Positions 1-8,461 of a DNA stretch of 64,000 nucleotides are shown here, piece after piece. The notes under the pieces are model-generated. The model worked only from the letters and a program-made list of their open reading frames with translations, searched no databases and was not told the origin of the DNA. The DNA is from Alphaproteobacteria bacterium (GTDB lineage: Bacteria > Pseudomonadota > Alphaproteobacteria > UBA8366 > GCA-2717185). A program made the translations under genes and the position numbers. Location: positions 124,001 to 188,000 of the forward strand of contig WLWY01000007.1 in assembly GCA_012103325.1 (NCBI GenBank). Reading direction: 5' to 3'. Within the stretch, counting starts at the first letter, position 1; each line of letters opens with the position of its first letter.

Positions 1-810
1 GAACATTTCCCCGGCCCCGTGGAGTGGACCTCCAGCCCGCGCACGAACACGGGTGACGGCCAACGCATGGCGGCGGATGTCGGCGCGCGGCTCGACCACA
101 TGGATCAGGCGCTGGTCATGGGGGCGACGCCGGTGACCTATGAAGGGCATCTTCACGGGCAGCCCGCGGCGGATTATTTCCTGCCGCACTCGATGATCGT
201 CAATCGACATGGCAAGCGCTTCGTCAACGAGAAGCAGATGAATATCGGCCTCGCCTTCGCGGAGATGGACCCGCACACGGGCACGCCTGCGCATCTGCCG
301 GCCTGGCGCATTTACGACAGTCAGTTCGCCGCGAAATATCCGCATGCGATGCCGAACAAGAAGGTGCCGGGGAATTATTTCAGCGCCGCGTCACTGGAAG
401 ATTTGGCCGCTCAGATCGATGTCGACGCGCAGCGCCTTGCCGAGACCGCCCGGCGGTTCTGCGATTTTGCCCGCGCCGGCACCGATGACGACTTCGGCCG
501 CGGTGCCAGCGTTTGGGACCAGAACCGCGGCGGCGACCCGGGCCACAAACCGAACCCGACGCTAGGCACGATCGAAAAATCGCCCTTCTATGCGATGCCG
601 TTCAAGGCGAGCTTCCTCGGCACCAAGGGCGGCGCGCGCACCAACGAGAAGGCCGAGGCGTTGGACACGGACGACCGCCCGATCCCGGGGCTTTATGCTG
701 CCGGGAATGTGATGGCGAATTCGTTCGGCTCCAAGGGAGTCGGGGCCGGCACCACGCTCGGCCCTTGTCTCACCTGGGGTTATATCGCCGGATTGAACGC
801 GGCGGAGTAG
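1..810 (+). CDS. FAD-binding dehydrogenase, KstD/fumarate-reductase type (5' truncated)
   Basis: The reading frame is open at the left edge from base 1, so only the C-terminal ~269 residues are visible and the N-terminal Rossmann FAD motif is outside the window. The C-terminal stretch GTKGGARTNEKAEAL, followed by PIPGLYAAGNVMAN, SFGSKGVGAGTTLGP and TWGYIAG, is the second FAD-contacting region typical of 3-ketosteroid dehydrogenase and fumarate reductase/succinate dehydrogenase-type flavoproteins. Such enzymes oxidise or reduce a carbon-carbon bond next to a carbonyl. The substrate cannot be read from this fragment. The call is secure at superfamily level only. Confidence 0.85.
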   Translation, partial: EHFPGPVEWTSSPRTNTGDGQRMAADVGARLDHMDQALVMGATPVTYEGHLHGQPAADYFLPHSMIVNRHGKRFVNEKQMNIGLAFAEMDPHTGTPAHLPAWRIYDSQFAAKYPHAMPNKKVPGNYFSAASLEDLAAQIDVDAQRLAETARRFCDFARAGTDDDFGRGASVWDQNRGGDPGHKPNPTLGTIEKSPFYAMPFKASFLGTKGGARTNEKAEALDTDDRPIPGLYAAGNVMANSFGSKGVGAGTTLGPCLTWGYIAGLNAAE

Positions 811-852
811 ATAGCCTTCGCGCCGTTCCTGTGGGGTGGACGCTCGCATGGT

Positions 853-1149
853 TCACTTTTCGCTATGCAGGCGATCGCGCGCGTGCTCGACAGCGTGCTT
901 AAGATCCTCGATGGCGGGATCGATAACGTCGCGCACATTCTGCCACCCCTGTTCGCCGGCTTCCTTTAAATCCTTCAGGAGGCCGTCGAGGTGGCTTCGC
1001 TTTTGTTTCAGTTCGCGCAACGCTTCCAGATGCGATTCCAAGGATGTCGACTCCGTTGACTGCAAATGAGTCTCATGATGTTCCACGGATTCGTAAAGGG
1101 AATGGATTCGCGCCTGCACGCGTTCCTCATAGGCACCTCTGGCTGGCAT
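853..1149 (-). CDS. Small coiled-coil hypothetical protein
   Basis: This 98-residue protein is highly charged and almost entirely helix-compatible, with heptad-like Leu/Ile spacing from about residue 13 to 95 (HLEALRELKQKRSHLDGLL, then IEDLKHAVEHARDRL). That suggests a coiled coil. There is no signal peptide or membrane segment. A strong AGGAGG ribosome site sits 5-6 bases before the ATG, which supports translation. I do not recognise the family. An FNR-like box (1318-1331) lies about 170 bases upstream, resembling those before the stress and ferritin genes at 35.8-37.6 kb, so a stress-related role is an inference. Confidence 0.7.
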   Translation of the reverse strand: MPARGAYEERVQARIHSLYESVEHHETHLQSTESTSLESHLEALRELKQKRSHLDGLLKDLKEAGEQGWQNVRDVIDPAIEDLKHAVEHARDRLHSEK

Positions 1150-1317
1150 GATTTCCTCCTCGCACTTCCGCGAGCCGTCGACTGGCTTTTGGCCCTCCTT
1201 ACGTCGTCCGGTCGTCTTCAGCGATAATTAGGCTAGCAATCCCAGTACCGCCTCGCAGAGCTGTTGTGGCCATTGCGAATTTGCGGTGCAGAATATCGCA
1301 TCTTTCGCATTGCCATC

Positions 1318-1331
1318 TTGATCCAAATCAT
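1318..1331 (-). promoter_or_regulatory. Putative FNR/FixK-type box
   Basis: TTGATCCAAATCAT matches the FNR/FixK consensus TTGAT-N4-ATCAA at 9 of 10 defined positions. The following GCG makes TTGATsCAAATCATrCG, nearly identical to the boxes at 36390 and 37723. It lies between the enoyl-CoA hydratase gene and the coiled-coil gene, upstream of the latter. The distance to that ATG is long (about 170 bases), so the target is uncertain. Confidence 0.45.
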
Positions 1332-1372
1332 GCGAAAGGCGCAAAGTTCGGCGCGACGAGTTGCGGGATTGC

Positions 1373-1392
1373 GGGGCGGGCGTGCCCGCCCC
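1373..1392 (-). terminator. GC-rich hairpin after enoyl-CoA hydratase
   Basis: GGGGCGGGC and GCCCGCCCC form a 9-bp perfect inverted repeat with a 2-base centre, just past the stop codon of the minus-strand hydratase gene. There is no clear U-run, so it may be a transcript-stabilising or weak terminator hairpin. Confidence 0.5.
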
Positions 1393-1405
1393 GGCGTCCG
1401 AGAGG

Positions 1406-2185
1406 CTACGCTCCCTTCCAGTTCGGCGGACGCTTCTCGGCGAAGGCCTTCGGGCCCTCGACGAAATCGTCGCTGTCGCGCATCGCTTTGACCGCCGGAT
1501 AGTCCGACAGCATCGCTTCCTGCAGGCTCGGCTTGTCGAGACCGGCATAGACCGCCTGTTTGGAAGCGCGGATCGACATCGGCGAGCATTCCATGATCGT
1601 CTCGGCCCATTTGCGGGCCGTGGCCATCAGCTCGGCCTGCGGCACGACCTCGTTGACGAAACCGAGTTCCTTGCCCTCGGCGGCGGGGACACGGCGGCCG
1701 GTGAGGATCATGCCCATCGCCTGCTTGCGCGGGATAAAACGCGGCAGCCGATGCAGCCCGCCGGCGAGCGCGGCGAGGCCAACGCGGGGTTCCGGTAATG
1801 CGAAGACCGCACCCTCGGCGGCGATGATCAGATCGCAGGCCAGCGCGATTTCGAAACCGCCGCCCATGGCGAAGCCGTTCACGGCCGCGATGATCGGTTT
1901 GTCGATGTCGAAACGGCTGGTCAGTCCGGCGAAGCCGCTGTCCGGCCGCTCGCGCGGGCCGCCGGCGGCCTGGTATTTCAGATCGTTGCCGGCGGAAAAC
2001 GCCTTGTCGCCGGCGCCGGTGACGATGGCGATCCATTGGTCGGGGTCGTCGCGGAAATTGTTGAAGACCTCATCGAACTCGAAATGGGCGGGCGGATGCA
2101 GCGCGTTGTAAACCTCCGGCCGATTGATAGTGATAATGGTCAGCTTGCCGTCGCGTTCGACGTTCAGAAATTCGTAATCGGCCAT
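1406..2185 (-). CDS. Enoyl-CoA hydratase/isomerase family protein
   Basis: The 259-residue product has the crotonase fold signatures. The first oxyanion-hole loop is AFSAGNDLK (about residue 65) and the second is GGGFEIALACDLIIA (about 110), followed by ALPEPRVGLAALAGG, where the Glu is a candidate catalytic acid. The length is normal for the family. I start it at 2185 (MADYEFLNV) because GAGGGA precedes that ATG; the frame continues 40 codons upstream with unconvincing composition. Members hydrate or isomerise enoyl-CoA thioesters in fatty-acid, carnitine or aromatic catabolism. The sequence resembles the CaiD/carnitinyl-CoA dehydratase branch, but no partner genes are adjacent to fix the substrate. 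Confidence 0.9.
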   Translation of the reverse strand: MADYEFLNVERDGKLTIITINRPEVYNALHPPAHFEFDEVFNNFRDDPDQWIAIVTGAGDKAFSAGNDLKYQAAGGPRERPDSGFAGLTSRFDIDKPIIAAVNGFAMGGGFEIALACDLIIAAEGAVFALPEPRVGLAALAGGLHRLPRFIPRKQAMGMILTGRRVPAAEGKELGFVNEVVPQAELMATARKWAETIMECSPMSIRASKQAVYAGLDKPSLQEAMLSDYPAVKAMRDSDDFVEGPKAFAEKRPPNWKGA

Positions 2186-2464
2186 GTCTTGGTCCCTCGA
2201 TGATTGTTTGTTGTCGTACTGTCTGATCCTCGACGAAGTATTATCCAACACGAATAGTCGGTGCCTGTAAACGATGGGCATCTCGCGGGAGTTACCTTTG
2301 TTCATACACCCAATAGGAGCATTTCAAATACGGTTCAGCTTTTAAAAGAACGTGTGCTAGAGTTTTTACCAGGGGCGGAGATGGCGGACCGGAAGTTATT
2401 GGCAGGCGCCTGCTTTATGGTTGGGCACCGTGGCGACAACGTTGCGAGAAGGTAGGGGAAAAAC

Positions 2465-3973
2465 GTGAGACGAGCACAGCTTGGCATTGGCATAGCCGTC
2501 ATGGCGATCGGCGCGCTTATGATGCTCGCGGTGATCCTGCTGCTCGCCTTCGTTAAGGGCACCTCCGAAATTTTGCTTAGCATAATTGCGTTTCTCGGCG
2601 TTTCCGCCGTCGTGATCGGGGCCGGCATGGCGCTCGGCTGGCGCATTAGCAAGGCGAGTTTTGGCGCAAAAGAGGCCCAGATTACGTTCGATGATCATCA
2701 GTACTACGAAGAATCGGCCGCGATCGCCGATCTGACCACGAAAAAGGTTCTGGACGAGGAGGTCGAGGAAGACCGGCGCAACTATGCCGCCGACAAGAAC
2801 GTCCCTGGGCGAAACGCTGGGGCGTTCGACATCTTGCGGGACCGGCTACACTTCAGAAGCTTCCCGATCGGCCACCGCATGGCCCCGATGTATTTGCTTG
2901 ATAAGAATTTTCGGGTCGTAGATTGGAACCTCGCCTTCAGCCTCGCTTTCGAACACACGATGGAGGGGCGGCGCGGTGTCAGCGTCCTGGAATGGACCTA
3001 CTATCTGGATAATTACGAAGAAGTTCTCGACCACGGTGTGGCGGCGTTTTCCGATCCGGAGAATTTCCCCGACGTCGATGTGGAAAACATCAGATATATG
3101 AATGACCGCTATGGGGTGGTCGAAGCCGTCAAGCGGGCCTACAAAATAAGGGACGACAATGGAATAGACATCCTCGGATGGCTGATCATCATGGAGTTGT
3201 CGTTTCCGGAAATTCCAAAACGGCTCCAATTCAACGAGGATCTTATCCGCCTGTTGGGTGTCGACGATCTGTGGACAGAATACGCGGCGTCTTACGACCG
3301 GTTACTGCCCAGAACCTCGGTATATAACGAGCTGCTGGACGAGATGCTTGGCGCGACGGGCGGGCTCGATGAAATCGCCGATGGGGCACGTGTCCTGGAT
3401 CTGGGTGCCGGTACGGGCAATATTTCCTACCGGCTGGCCAGCGAGGCAAAGGGCCGGATGATCATCGCGGTCGATAACAATACGGCGATGTTGGAGATAT
3501 TGAAGGCGAAATGCACCGCTCATCTGCGCGAAGACGATGAGCACGCGGGAGTCATTCCGATAAAGCAGGATATCACGACGCTGTTCGGTATTCAGGAACA
3601 GTCGTTCGATTATGCCATCTTGAACAACGTTCTCTACAGCGTTTCCGATCCGGTCAGTTGCCTGAAGGAAACTTTCAATGTTCTTCGGCCCGGCGGGGAG
3701 ATCCGTATCAGCGGGCCGAAGAAAGATACCGATCTGGATGCTTTGTTTGACCGGATTAAGTCCGACCTGAAAGCGGTTGGTCTATATGACAAACTCAAGC
3801 GAGATTTCGATCACGTTCTGGCGATCAACAATTTGCGCCTTACACCCTTTTTGCATCGCTGGGACATGAACGATCTTGAGAAAATGCTCGAGGACGCAGG
3901 ATTTTCTGAAATTACCTATCGGTCTGAAGACGTCTATGCGGGGCAAGCGCAGATTATTGGCGCGCGAAAGTAG
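2465..3973 (+). CDS. Membrane-anchored PAS-like/SAM methyltransferase
   Basis: This 502-residue protein starts at a GTG after AGGTAGGGG. It has two N-terminal hydrophobic helices (about residues 7-31 and 36-58). A charged linker follows, then a PAS- or MmyB-like sensory region (about 135-245, PMYLLDKNFRVVDWNLAFSL and later a WTYYLDNYEEVL segment). It ends in a class I SAM methyltransferase (about 275-500, motif I RVLDLGAGTGNISY, then AVDNNTAM and LRPGGEIRI). The arrangement suggests a membrane-tethered, ligand-gated methyltransferase; its substrate is unknown. The next gene, 74 bases on, encodes a GNAT acyltransferase and is probably co-transcribed. The pair looks more AT-rich than its flanks. 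Confidence 0.75.
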   Translation: MRRAQLGIGIAVMAIGALMMLAVILLLAFVKGTSEILLSIIAFLGVSAVVIGAGMALGWRISKASFGAKEAQITFDDHQYYEESAAIADLTTKKVLDEEVEEDRRNYAADKNVPGRNAGAFDILRDRLHFRSFPIGHRMAPMYLLDKNFRVVDWNLAFSLAFEHTMEGRRGVSVLEWTYYLDNYEEVLDHGVAAFSDPENFPDVDVENIRYMNDRYGVVEAVKRAYKIRDDNGIDILGWLIIMELSFPEIPKRLQFNEDLIRLLGVDDLWTEYAASYDRLLPRTSVYNELLDEMLGATGGLDEIADGARVLDLGAGTGNISYRLASEAKGRMIIAVDNNTAMLEILKAKCTAHLREDDEHAGVIPIKQDITTLFGIQEQSFDYAILNNVLYSVSDPVSCLKETFNVLRPGGEIRISGPKKDTDLDALFDRIKSDLKAVGLYDKLKRDFDHVLAINNLRLTPFLHRWDMNDLEKMLEDAGFSEITYRSEDVYAGQAQIIGARK

Positions 3974-4047
3974 GCGCCGGAATATGCGGTTGCGGTTTGT
4001 AATTTCGCCAACCGGGCAATCCGTGTCTCATAGGGAGGCAAGATCTC

Positions 4048-5154
4048 ATGATTCCGAATTGGGGTGTCAAAGAGAAGGAACGGAGCAAGAAGGTTCCTGA
4101 ATCGGATAAACGGAGAGAAACCCCGCCGGTAAGCATCATCGGTGTTTGCAACCGTGCGAGCGGGCGCAACATTATTATCTCGGCCCGAAAATGGTGTCGG
4201 GAAGGTCTGATATCCAGCGTCGGAGATTGCACGGTTACGGAGTGCGCCACGTTGGATGAAGGCTTAGGCCTTGCGCGGCGAAATCCCAGTTCGAGTGTCC
4301 TGCTCACCGTCGGATTCGAACCGGACGTTGTTACTGCCAAATTGCAGCGGGTAGATGCCGAGCGGTTGGAGATCGTTATTCACACCCGCTCGGGGCAGGT
4401 TTCGGACAGTGTGATTTCCGCAGGCCTGCTGAACAGGGAGCCCAATATCGTACGGGGTCGGCAAGATCCGCTGCGTGCGTTAAACAAGGCGCTCTTGCGT
4501 CAACGCACAAGAGCCGTCGCGCATGCGCGCATTTTGGAGAGCGAGGCGGATTATCAAAAATATTTCGCGCTGCGCTACGAGGTCTGGAAAGAGCTGAATT
4601 ACATTCTAGCCAAGAAAGAGGCGTTATTCCACTGGGAATTGGACTACACCGATAGAACGGCGGTTCCCGTCGGATTGTTTTCGCGGCAAGACGAGCTTAT
4701 AGGGTGCGGCCGTCTGGTGAGCGCGCTTGGCAAGGAGATCCCGAAGGAGCGGTTGGCGCTGATAGAGAAACTGGCGCGCGAAACGAACGATCCCAAGCTC
4801 CTGGAAAATTTCGCCTATCCGCAAGGGATGAAGCATCCGTACGACGTTCTCGAAGGGTTTCCCGGGTTCTCGAGGTTTTTCAGTAAAATCATCCGGGCCC
4901 GCAAGTCGAATGCGGAACTCAGCCGCATCATCGTGAAGCCCACTTATCAAAACCAAGGGCTTGGCGAAGTGATCGTCGATTCCGTCGTGTCCGCCGCGCG
5001 GGCGCAGAACATCGCTGTGGTGTTTCTGGCATGCCTGGAAAAACACCACGACTTTTACGAGGCGTCCGGATTCAAGCAGGTCGAGGGTTTACGTTGCGAC
5101 GAATTCGTCGATGTGAATGTTCCCGCCATTGCCATGGTGCAGCACTTGTCCTGA
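4048..5154 (+). CDS. GNAT-fold N-acyltransferase with novel N-terminal domain
   Basis: The 368-residue product starts after AGGGAGG. The C-terminal half (about 155-365) has a GNAT fold: SRIIVKPTYQNQGLGEVIVD carries the acyl-CoA-binding loop Q-x-x-G-L-G, followed by AVVFLACLEKHHDFYEASGF. The YFALRYEVWKELNY segment at about 172 recalls the N-acyl-amino-acid/acyl-homoserine-lactone synthase branch. The first ~150 residues (SIIGVCNRASGRNIIISARK onward) are not recognised and look like an alpha/beta domain. With the membrane PAS-methyltransferase upstream, a signal-molecule or lipid-modification pathway is possible but unproven. Confidence 0.75.
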   Translation: MIPNWGVKEKERSKKVPESDKRRETPPVSIIGVCNRASGRNIIISARKWCREGLISSVGDCTVTECATLDEGLGLARRNPSSSVLLTVGFEPDVVTAKLQRVDAERLEIVIHTRSGQVSDSVISAGLLNREPNIVRGRQDPLRALNKALLRQRTRAVAHARILESEADYQKYFALRYEVWKELNYILAKKEALFHWELDYTDRTAVPVGLFSRQDELIGCGRLVSALGKEIPKERLALIEKLARETNDPKLLENFAYPQGMKHPYDVLEGFPGFSRFFSKIIRARKSNAELSRIIVKPTYQNQGLGEVIVDSVVSAARAQNIAVVFLACLEKHHDFYEASGFKQVEGLRCDEFVDVNVPAIAMVQHLS

Positions 5155-5232
5155 CATTTGTGCGCGTGCGGGCCGTCGACAGCCCGCAATCGTTGTTCCA
5201 TGATAGGCGCAGCGCACAGATAGGGGGCACCA

Positions 5233-6432
5233 ATGAAAGTCACGGAGATCGAGACGCTGCACTGCGATGCAGGGTGGCGCAATTACCATTTCGTCAAGCT
5301 GTCGACCGACGACGGTATCGTCGGCTGGAGCGAGTACGACGAAGGTTTTGGGTCGCCGGGCGTTACTGCCGTGGTCGAGCGCATGGCCGACCGGGTCGTC
5401 GGGCAGGACGCCTCCGCGCATGAACGTATTTTCACCGAACTGTTCAGCTATACGCGGCCGGCCGCCGGCGGTGTCGTCGCCGAAGGGCTGGGCGCCATCG
5501 AGAACGCACTGCTCGACGCCAAGGCGAAGGGGCTGGGCGTGCCGTGCTACGAGTTGCTCGGCGGCAAGGTGCGCGACCGCATCCGGTTGTACTGGTCGCA
5601 CTGCGCGACCTGGCGGATCAATCAGCCGGACTATTACCCGCCCGCGATTACCAGCCTCGACGGCGTCAAGGCGATGGGCGAGGAGGTCCGCGAGAAGGGG
5701 TTCGGCGCGCTGAAGACCAACATCTTTCTGTATGAAGACGGCAAGCCGCGCGGCTGGCGGCCCGGTTTCGGCATACCGTTCCAGCCCGCGCTGAATGTCG
5801 AACGCAAGCAGCTGCGCGATTTGCGCGATCATCTGGAGGCGATCCGCGATGGCGCGGGACCGGACATTGATATCCTGCTCGACCTCAACTTCAACATGAA
5901 GACCGAGGGCTATCTCAAGATCCTGCGGGAGATTGCGGATCTGGACATGTTCTGGATCGAGATCGACAGCTACAACCCGGACGCGCTCGCCTATATCCGC
6001 GACCACAGCCCGCACCCGATCAGCTCCTGCGAAACGCTGCTGGGCCTGCGGGAATTTCTGCCCTACTTCAAGGCGCAGTCGATGGACGTCGCGATCATCG
6101 ACGCGGTGTGGAACGGCGTCTGGCAGTCGATGAAGATCGCCGCCTCGGCCGACGCGCATGAGGTCAATGTGGCGCCGCATAATTTCTACGGCCATCTGTC
6201 GACGATGATGAACGCGCATTTCGCCGCCGCGGTGCCGAACCTGCGCATCATGGAGATCGATATCGACAGGCTCGCCTGGGACAATGAGATCTTCACCGTC
6301 GAGCCGCCGATCGAAGACGGGCACCTCGTCATCCCGTCGACGCCGGGGTGGGGGACGGAGCCGAACGAAGAGGCGATCAAGGCCCGCCCAGCCACGGGCA
6401 AGGTCGGGCTGCTGCACTACAAGACGGATTAA
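5233..6432 (+). CDS. Mandelate racemase/muconate lactonizing enzyme family protein
   Basis: This 399-residue enolase-superfamily enzyme has an N-terminal capping domain (about 1-125) and a barrel domain. The metal ligands are visible in order: DILLDLN (Asp), FWIEID (Glu) and SSCETL (Glu). GALKTNI supplies a Lys at the end of the second barrel strand, and NVAPHNFYGHLS is the His-bearing strand. Such enzymes abstract a proton alpha to a carboxylate, usually acting as sugar-acid dehydratases or racemases. The substrate is not predictable from context. A GGGGG run sits 4 bases before the ATG. The neighbours are not obviously in the same pathway. Confidence 0.9.
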   Translation: MKVTEIETLHCDAGWRNYHFVKLSTDDGIVGWSEYDEGFGSPGVTAVVERMADRVVGQDASAHERIFTELFSYTRPAAGGVVAEGLGAIENALLDAKAKGLGVPCYELLGGKVRDRIRLYWSHCATWRINQPDYYPPAITSLDGVKAMGEEVREKGFGALKTNIFLYEDGKPRGWRPGFGIPFQPALNVERKQLRDLRDHLEAIRDGAGPDIDILLDLNFNMKTEGYLKILREIADLDMFWIEIDSYNPDALAYIRDHSPHPISSCETLLGLREFLPYFKAQSMDVAIIDAVWNGVWQSMKIAASADAHEVNVAPHNFYGHLSTMMNAHFAAAVPNLRIMEIDIDRLAWDNEIFTVEPPIEDGHLVIPSTPGWGTEPNEEAIKARPATGKVGLLHYKTD

Positions 6433-6452
6433 ACTTCTTAGTATTGCCGCCG

Positions 6453-6962
6453 CTAGTAGGTCTCCACCGTCACGTCGACGGGGAGGTGTCGCGTTACGGC
6501 GCGGTATACCGTCGATTCTAAGGCGAGCACCTTGAGTTCGTCGGCATCCGTGGCACATCTTGCATTCAAATAGATATGCGCCCGCTCGCTGCCGTGGCGC
6601 CCGTTCGTCTGTATCCCGAGCAAACCGCATAAATCGATCTCGCCGATCAGTTCGCACTTCACCTCCTGCACAGCGACATTGCGGGCCCTCGCACGGCGTA
6701 TCAGGGTGGTCGTCATGCACGACGCGAGGGCGTGAAATATGAACTCGGCCGGATTGTCGAATCGTTCGCTCTTGGTTTGCGAACCGGGCTCATAACAGCC
6801 CCTTACACTGGTCCGGTTCAAGCCGACCGGAGTCCACTCGCTTTTGACGCTATAGCGGAAATGCGCGGCCTCGGAATCCATCTCGATTTCGTTGATGACC
6901 TCGAGCAAATCGAACTCAGCGTCCGAGGACGGGTTGAATGTTGTGGCGCATTGCAGGGACAT
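6453..6962 (-). CDS. OsmC family protein
   Basis: The 169-residue protein carries the OsmC/Ohr core. NPAEFIFHALASCMTTTLIRRA (about residues 67-88) holds the first reactive Cys, and a second Cys is in LNARCATDADEL (about 135). The family reduces organic hydroperoxides or acts as small redox adaptors. I start it at 6962, where GGAGGAG lies 4-5 bases upstream; a longer frame to 6998 lacks a site. It is divergent from the HxlR regulator, and the shared 134-bp region carries repeated GTAGT operators, so control by that regulator is likely. Confidence 0.88.
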   Translation of the reverse strand: MSLQCATTFNPSSDAEFDLLEVINEIEMDSEAAHFRYSVKSEWTPVGLNRTSVRGCYEPGSQTKSERFDNPAEFIFHALASCMTTTLIRRARARNVAVQEVKCELIGEIDLCGLLGIQTNGRHGSERAHIYLNARCATDADELKVLALESTVYRAVTRHLPVDVTVETY

Positions 6963-7057
6963 CGTGCTCCTCCGGCATCTTCCTTTCGCGATGGGCATGA
7001 TCCATCAATGATGATGCAGGTTAGTGGCGCGGCTGCTTGCGAGAAACTGCGCGTTGT

Positions 7058-7085
7058 GTAGTAATCAACTACGTAAAATGTAGTT
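7058..7085. promoter_or_regulatory. Putative HxlR operator between osmC and hxlR genes
   Basis: GTAGT-aatca-ACTAC (7058-7072) is an inverted repeat with 5-bp arms, and a third GTAGTT copy follows at 7080-7085 (ACTAC-gtaaaat-GTAGT). Three copies in alternating orientation just 12 bases before the HxlR start suit a dimeric winged-helix repressor controlling both divergent genes. Confidence 0.5.
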
Positions 7086-7096
7086 AGGGTGCTGCT

Positions 7097-7801
7097 ATGA
7101 CGAGCTATGGCCAGTTTTGTCCGGTTGCCAAGGCGGTGGAGATCATCGGCGAAAAATGGACGATGCTGATCCTCCGCGAACTTTTGATGGGGACGTCGCG
7201 CTTCAGCGATTTCCAACGCGCCCTGTCCCGAATTTCTCCGACCATTCTCACCAAGCGCCTGAAACAGCTGGAAGAAGACGGCGTCGTGCTGCGCCGGCGG
7301 CTCTCGGGGCAGAAGGGCTACGAATACCGCCTGACGGCCATGGGGAAAGAGCTGGAGCCGCTTATCGAACATACGGCGAAATGGGGCATGCGGTGGGCCC
7401 GCGGTCAGATGTCCGACGACGAATTGGATGTCGAACTCTTGATGTGGGATATCCATCGTAATATCGACCTCGGCAAGCTGCCGGACGGCGAGACGGTTCT
7501 GTGCTTTATGTTCAGCGACCTCGACCGGCATAAGAGTTGGTGGCTGGTCGTGAACGGCAATGATGTCGATTTGTGTACTGTTGATCCGGGCAAGGACGTG
7601 GATTTGTATGTCACGACGGATTTGCGGACGCTCGTCGAAATTTGGGAAGGCGATACCGATTTGAAAGCGGCGCTGCGGGACGAGCGCGTGCTCGCCATGG
7701 GGGACGCTTATTTGACCCGCCAGATGTCGGAATGGTTTTCGTTATGCCTCTACGCCGATATACGCCCGGCTCGAGATGAGGTGGCTGCGGCGCGCTCATA
7801 G
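7097..7801 (+). CDS. HxlR-family transcriptional regulator with C-terminal SCP2-like domain
   Basis: The 234-residue product starts with a winged helix-turn-helix typical of HxlR. CPVAKAVEIIGEKWTMLIL (about 8-26), RFSDFQRALSRISPTILTKR and LEEDGVVLRRR show the recognition helix and wing. Unlike plain ~110-residue HxlR proteins, it continues into a ~100-residue domain (about 125-225) with the KSWWLVVNG and DLYVTTDLRTLVEIWEG pattern of SCP2-like lipid-binding proteins. It probably senses a hydrophobic ligand or redox state and controls the divergent osmC gene and itself. The first Cys at about residue 8 is where redox-sensing HxlR proteins carry their reactive thiol. Confidence 0.88.
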   Translation: MTSYGQFCPVAKAVEIIGEKWTMLILRELLMGTSRFSDFQRALSRISPTILTKRLKQLEEDGVVLRRRLSGQKGYEYRLTAMGKELEPLIEHTAKWGMRWARGQMSDDELDVELLMWDIHRNIDLGKLPDGETVLCFMFSDLDRHKSWWLVVNGNDVDLCTVDPGKDVDLYVTTDLRTLVEIWEGDTDLKAALRDERVLAMGDAYLTRQMSEWFSLCLYADIRPARDEVAAARS

Positions 7802-7950
7802 CGTTATCGAGCATCTCCATCATGTCGCACGTGTTTCCATATTTGGTGGCAGATACGCCGATTCGCGCAACATGTATGGAAACTATTGCCGTTAACCAAC
7901 GGAAATTATTGCCTATTGCGCGAGAATCGGGGGTGTGATTCGATGGGCAG

Positions 7951-8286
7951 ATGGTTATCGCCGAAGCCCTCAAGCGATATGCCGGCCAAGTGGTGCGCCC
8001 GGTCCTGGGAACATTGGTGGTCGCATACATCGCCTATCACGCCGTTCAGGGCGACCGGGGACTGCTGGCCTACTTCACCTATTCGCAGGAACTGAGCCGC
8101 GCGACGGCGACGCTCGACGAGGTGCGGCAGACACGCGAGCGGCTCGCCAACCGGGTGGCGCTGCTGCGTACCGACGGCATCGATCCGGACCTTCTGGAAG
8201 AGCGCGCCCGAATGACGCTCGATCTTGTCGCACCCGACGAGTTTATTGTGATTCTGCCGAGCGACCCGGATAATCTTTCAAAATAA
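7951..8286 (+). CDS. ftsB: Septum formation initiator FtsB/DivIC family
   Basis: The 111-residue protein has one membrane helix (about residues 14-32, RPVLGTLVVAYIAYHAVQ). A short coiled coil follows (about 44-72, SRATATLDEVRQTRERLANR), then the family-typical DPDLLEERARMTLDLVAPDEFIVI motif. FtsB links FtsQ and FtsL in the divisome. Its place directly before pdhA is the usual alphaproteobacterial order, although the eno gene often found upstream is absent here. The ATG has only a weak ribosome site, so the exact start may differ by a few codons. Confidence 0.85.
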   Translation: MVIAEALKRYAGQVVRPVLGTLVVAYIAYHAVQGDRGLLAYFTYSQELSRATATLDEVRQTRERLANRVALLRTDGIDPDLLEERARMTLDLVAPDEFIVILPSDPDNLSK

Positions 8287-8337
8287 ACGCCTTCCCGCGG
8301 GCAAGTTGCTGCCGGAAAAGTTATAAAAACAAACCGC

Positions 8338-8360
8338 TTAACTAGATATTAGTTAATATC
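8338..8360. promoter_or_regulatory. Overlapping palindromes upstream of pdhA
   Basis: TTAACTA-gatat-TAGTTAA (8338-8356) overlaps GATATTA-gt-TAATATC (8345-8360), in an AT-rich stretch of the 175-bp ftsB-pdhA gap. A T-run follows (GGATTTTTTA), and TATAGTAT near 8390 could be a -10 element. The site could be a pdh operator or a weak ftsB terminator; the sequence does not decide. Confidence 0.35.
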
Positions 8361-8461
8361 GGATTTTTTACGTTTTAACAATAACTTATAGTATACTTGC
8401 CAAACCGCTAAAGGCGGACTACCTGTGTCTTTCGCGACACGTTTCGAGGGGAGACGCGGTA

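Noticed and set aside
5089-6720. 543-codon minus-strand ORF
   Set aside because: It runs opposite to the GNAT end and the enolase-superfamily gene, has Arg/Pro/Asp-rich shadow composition, and no ribosome site or domain.
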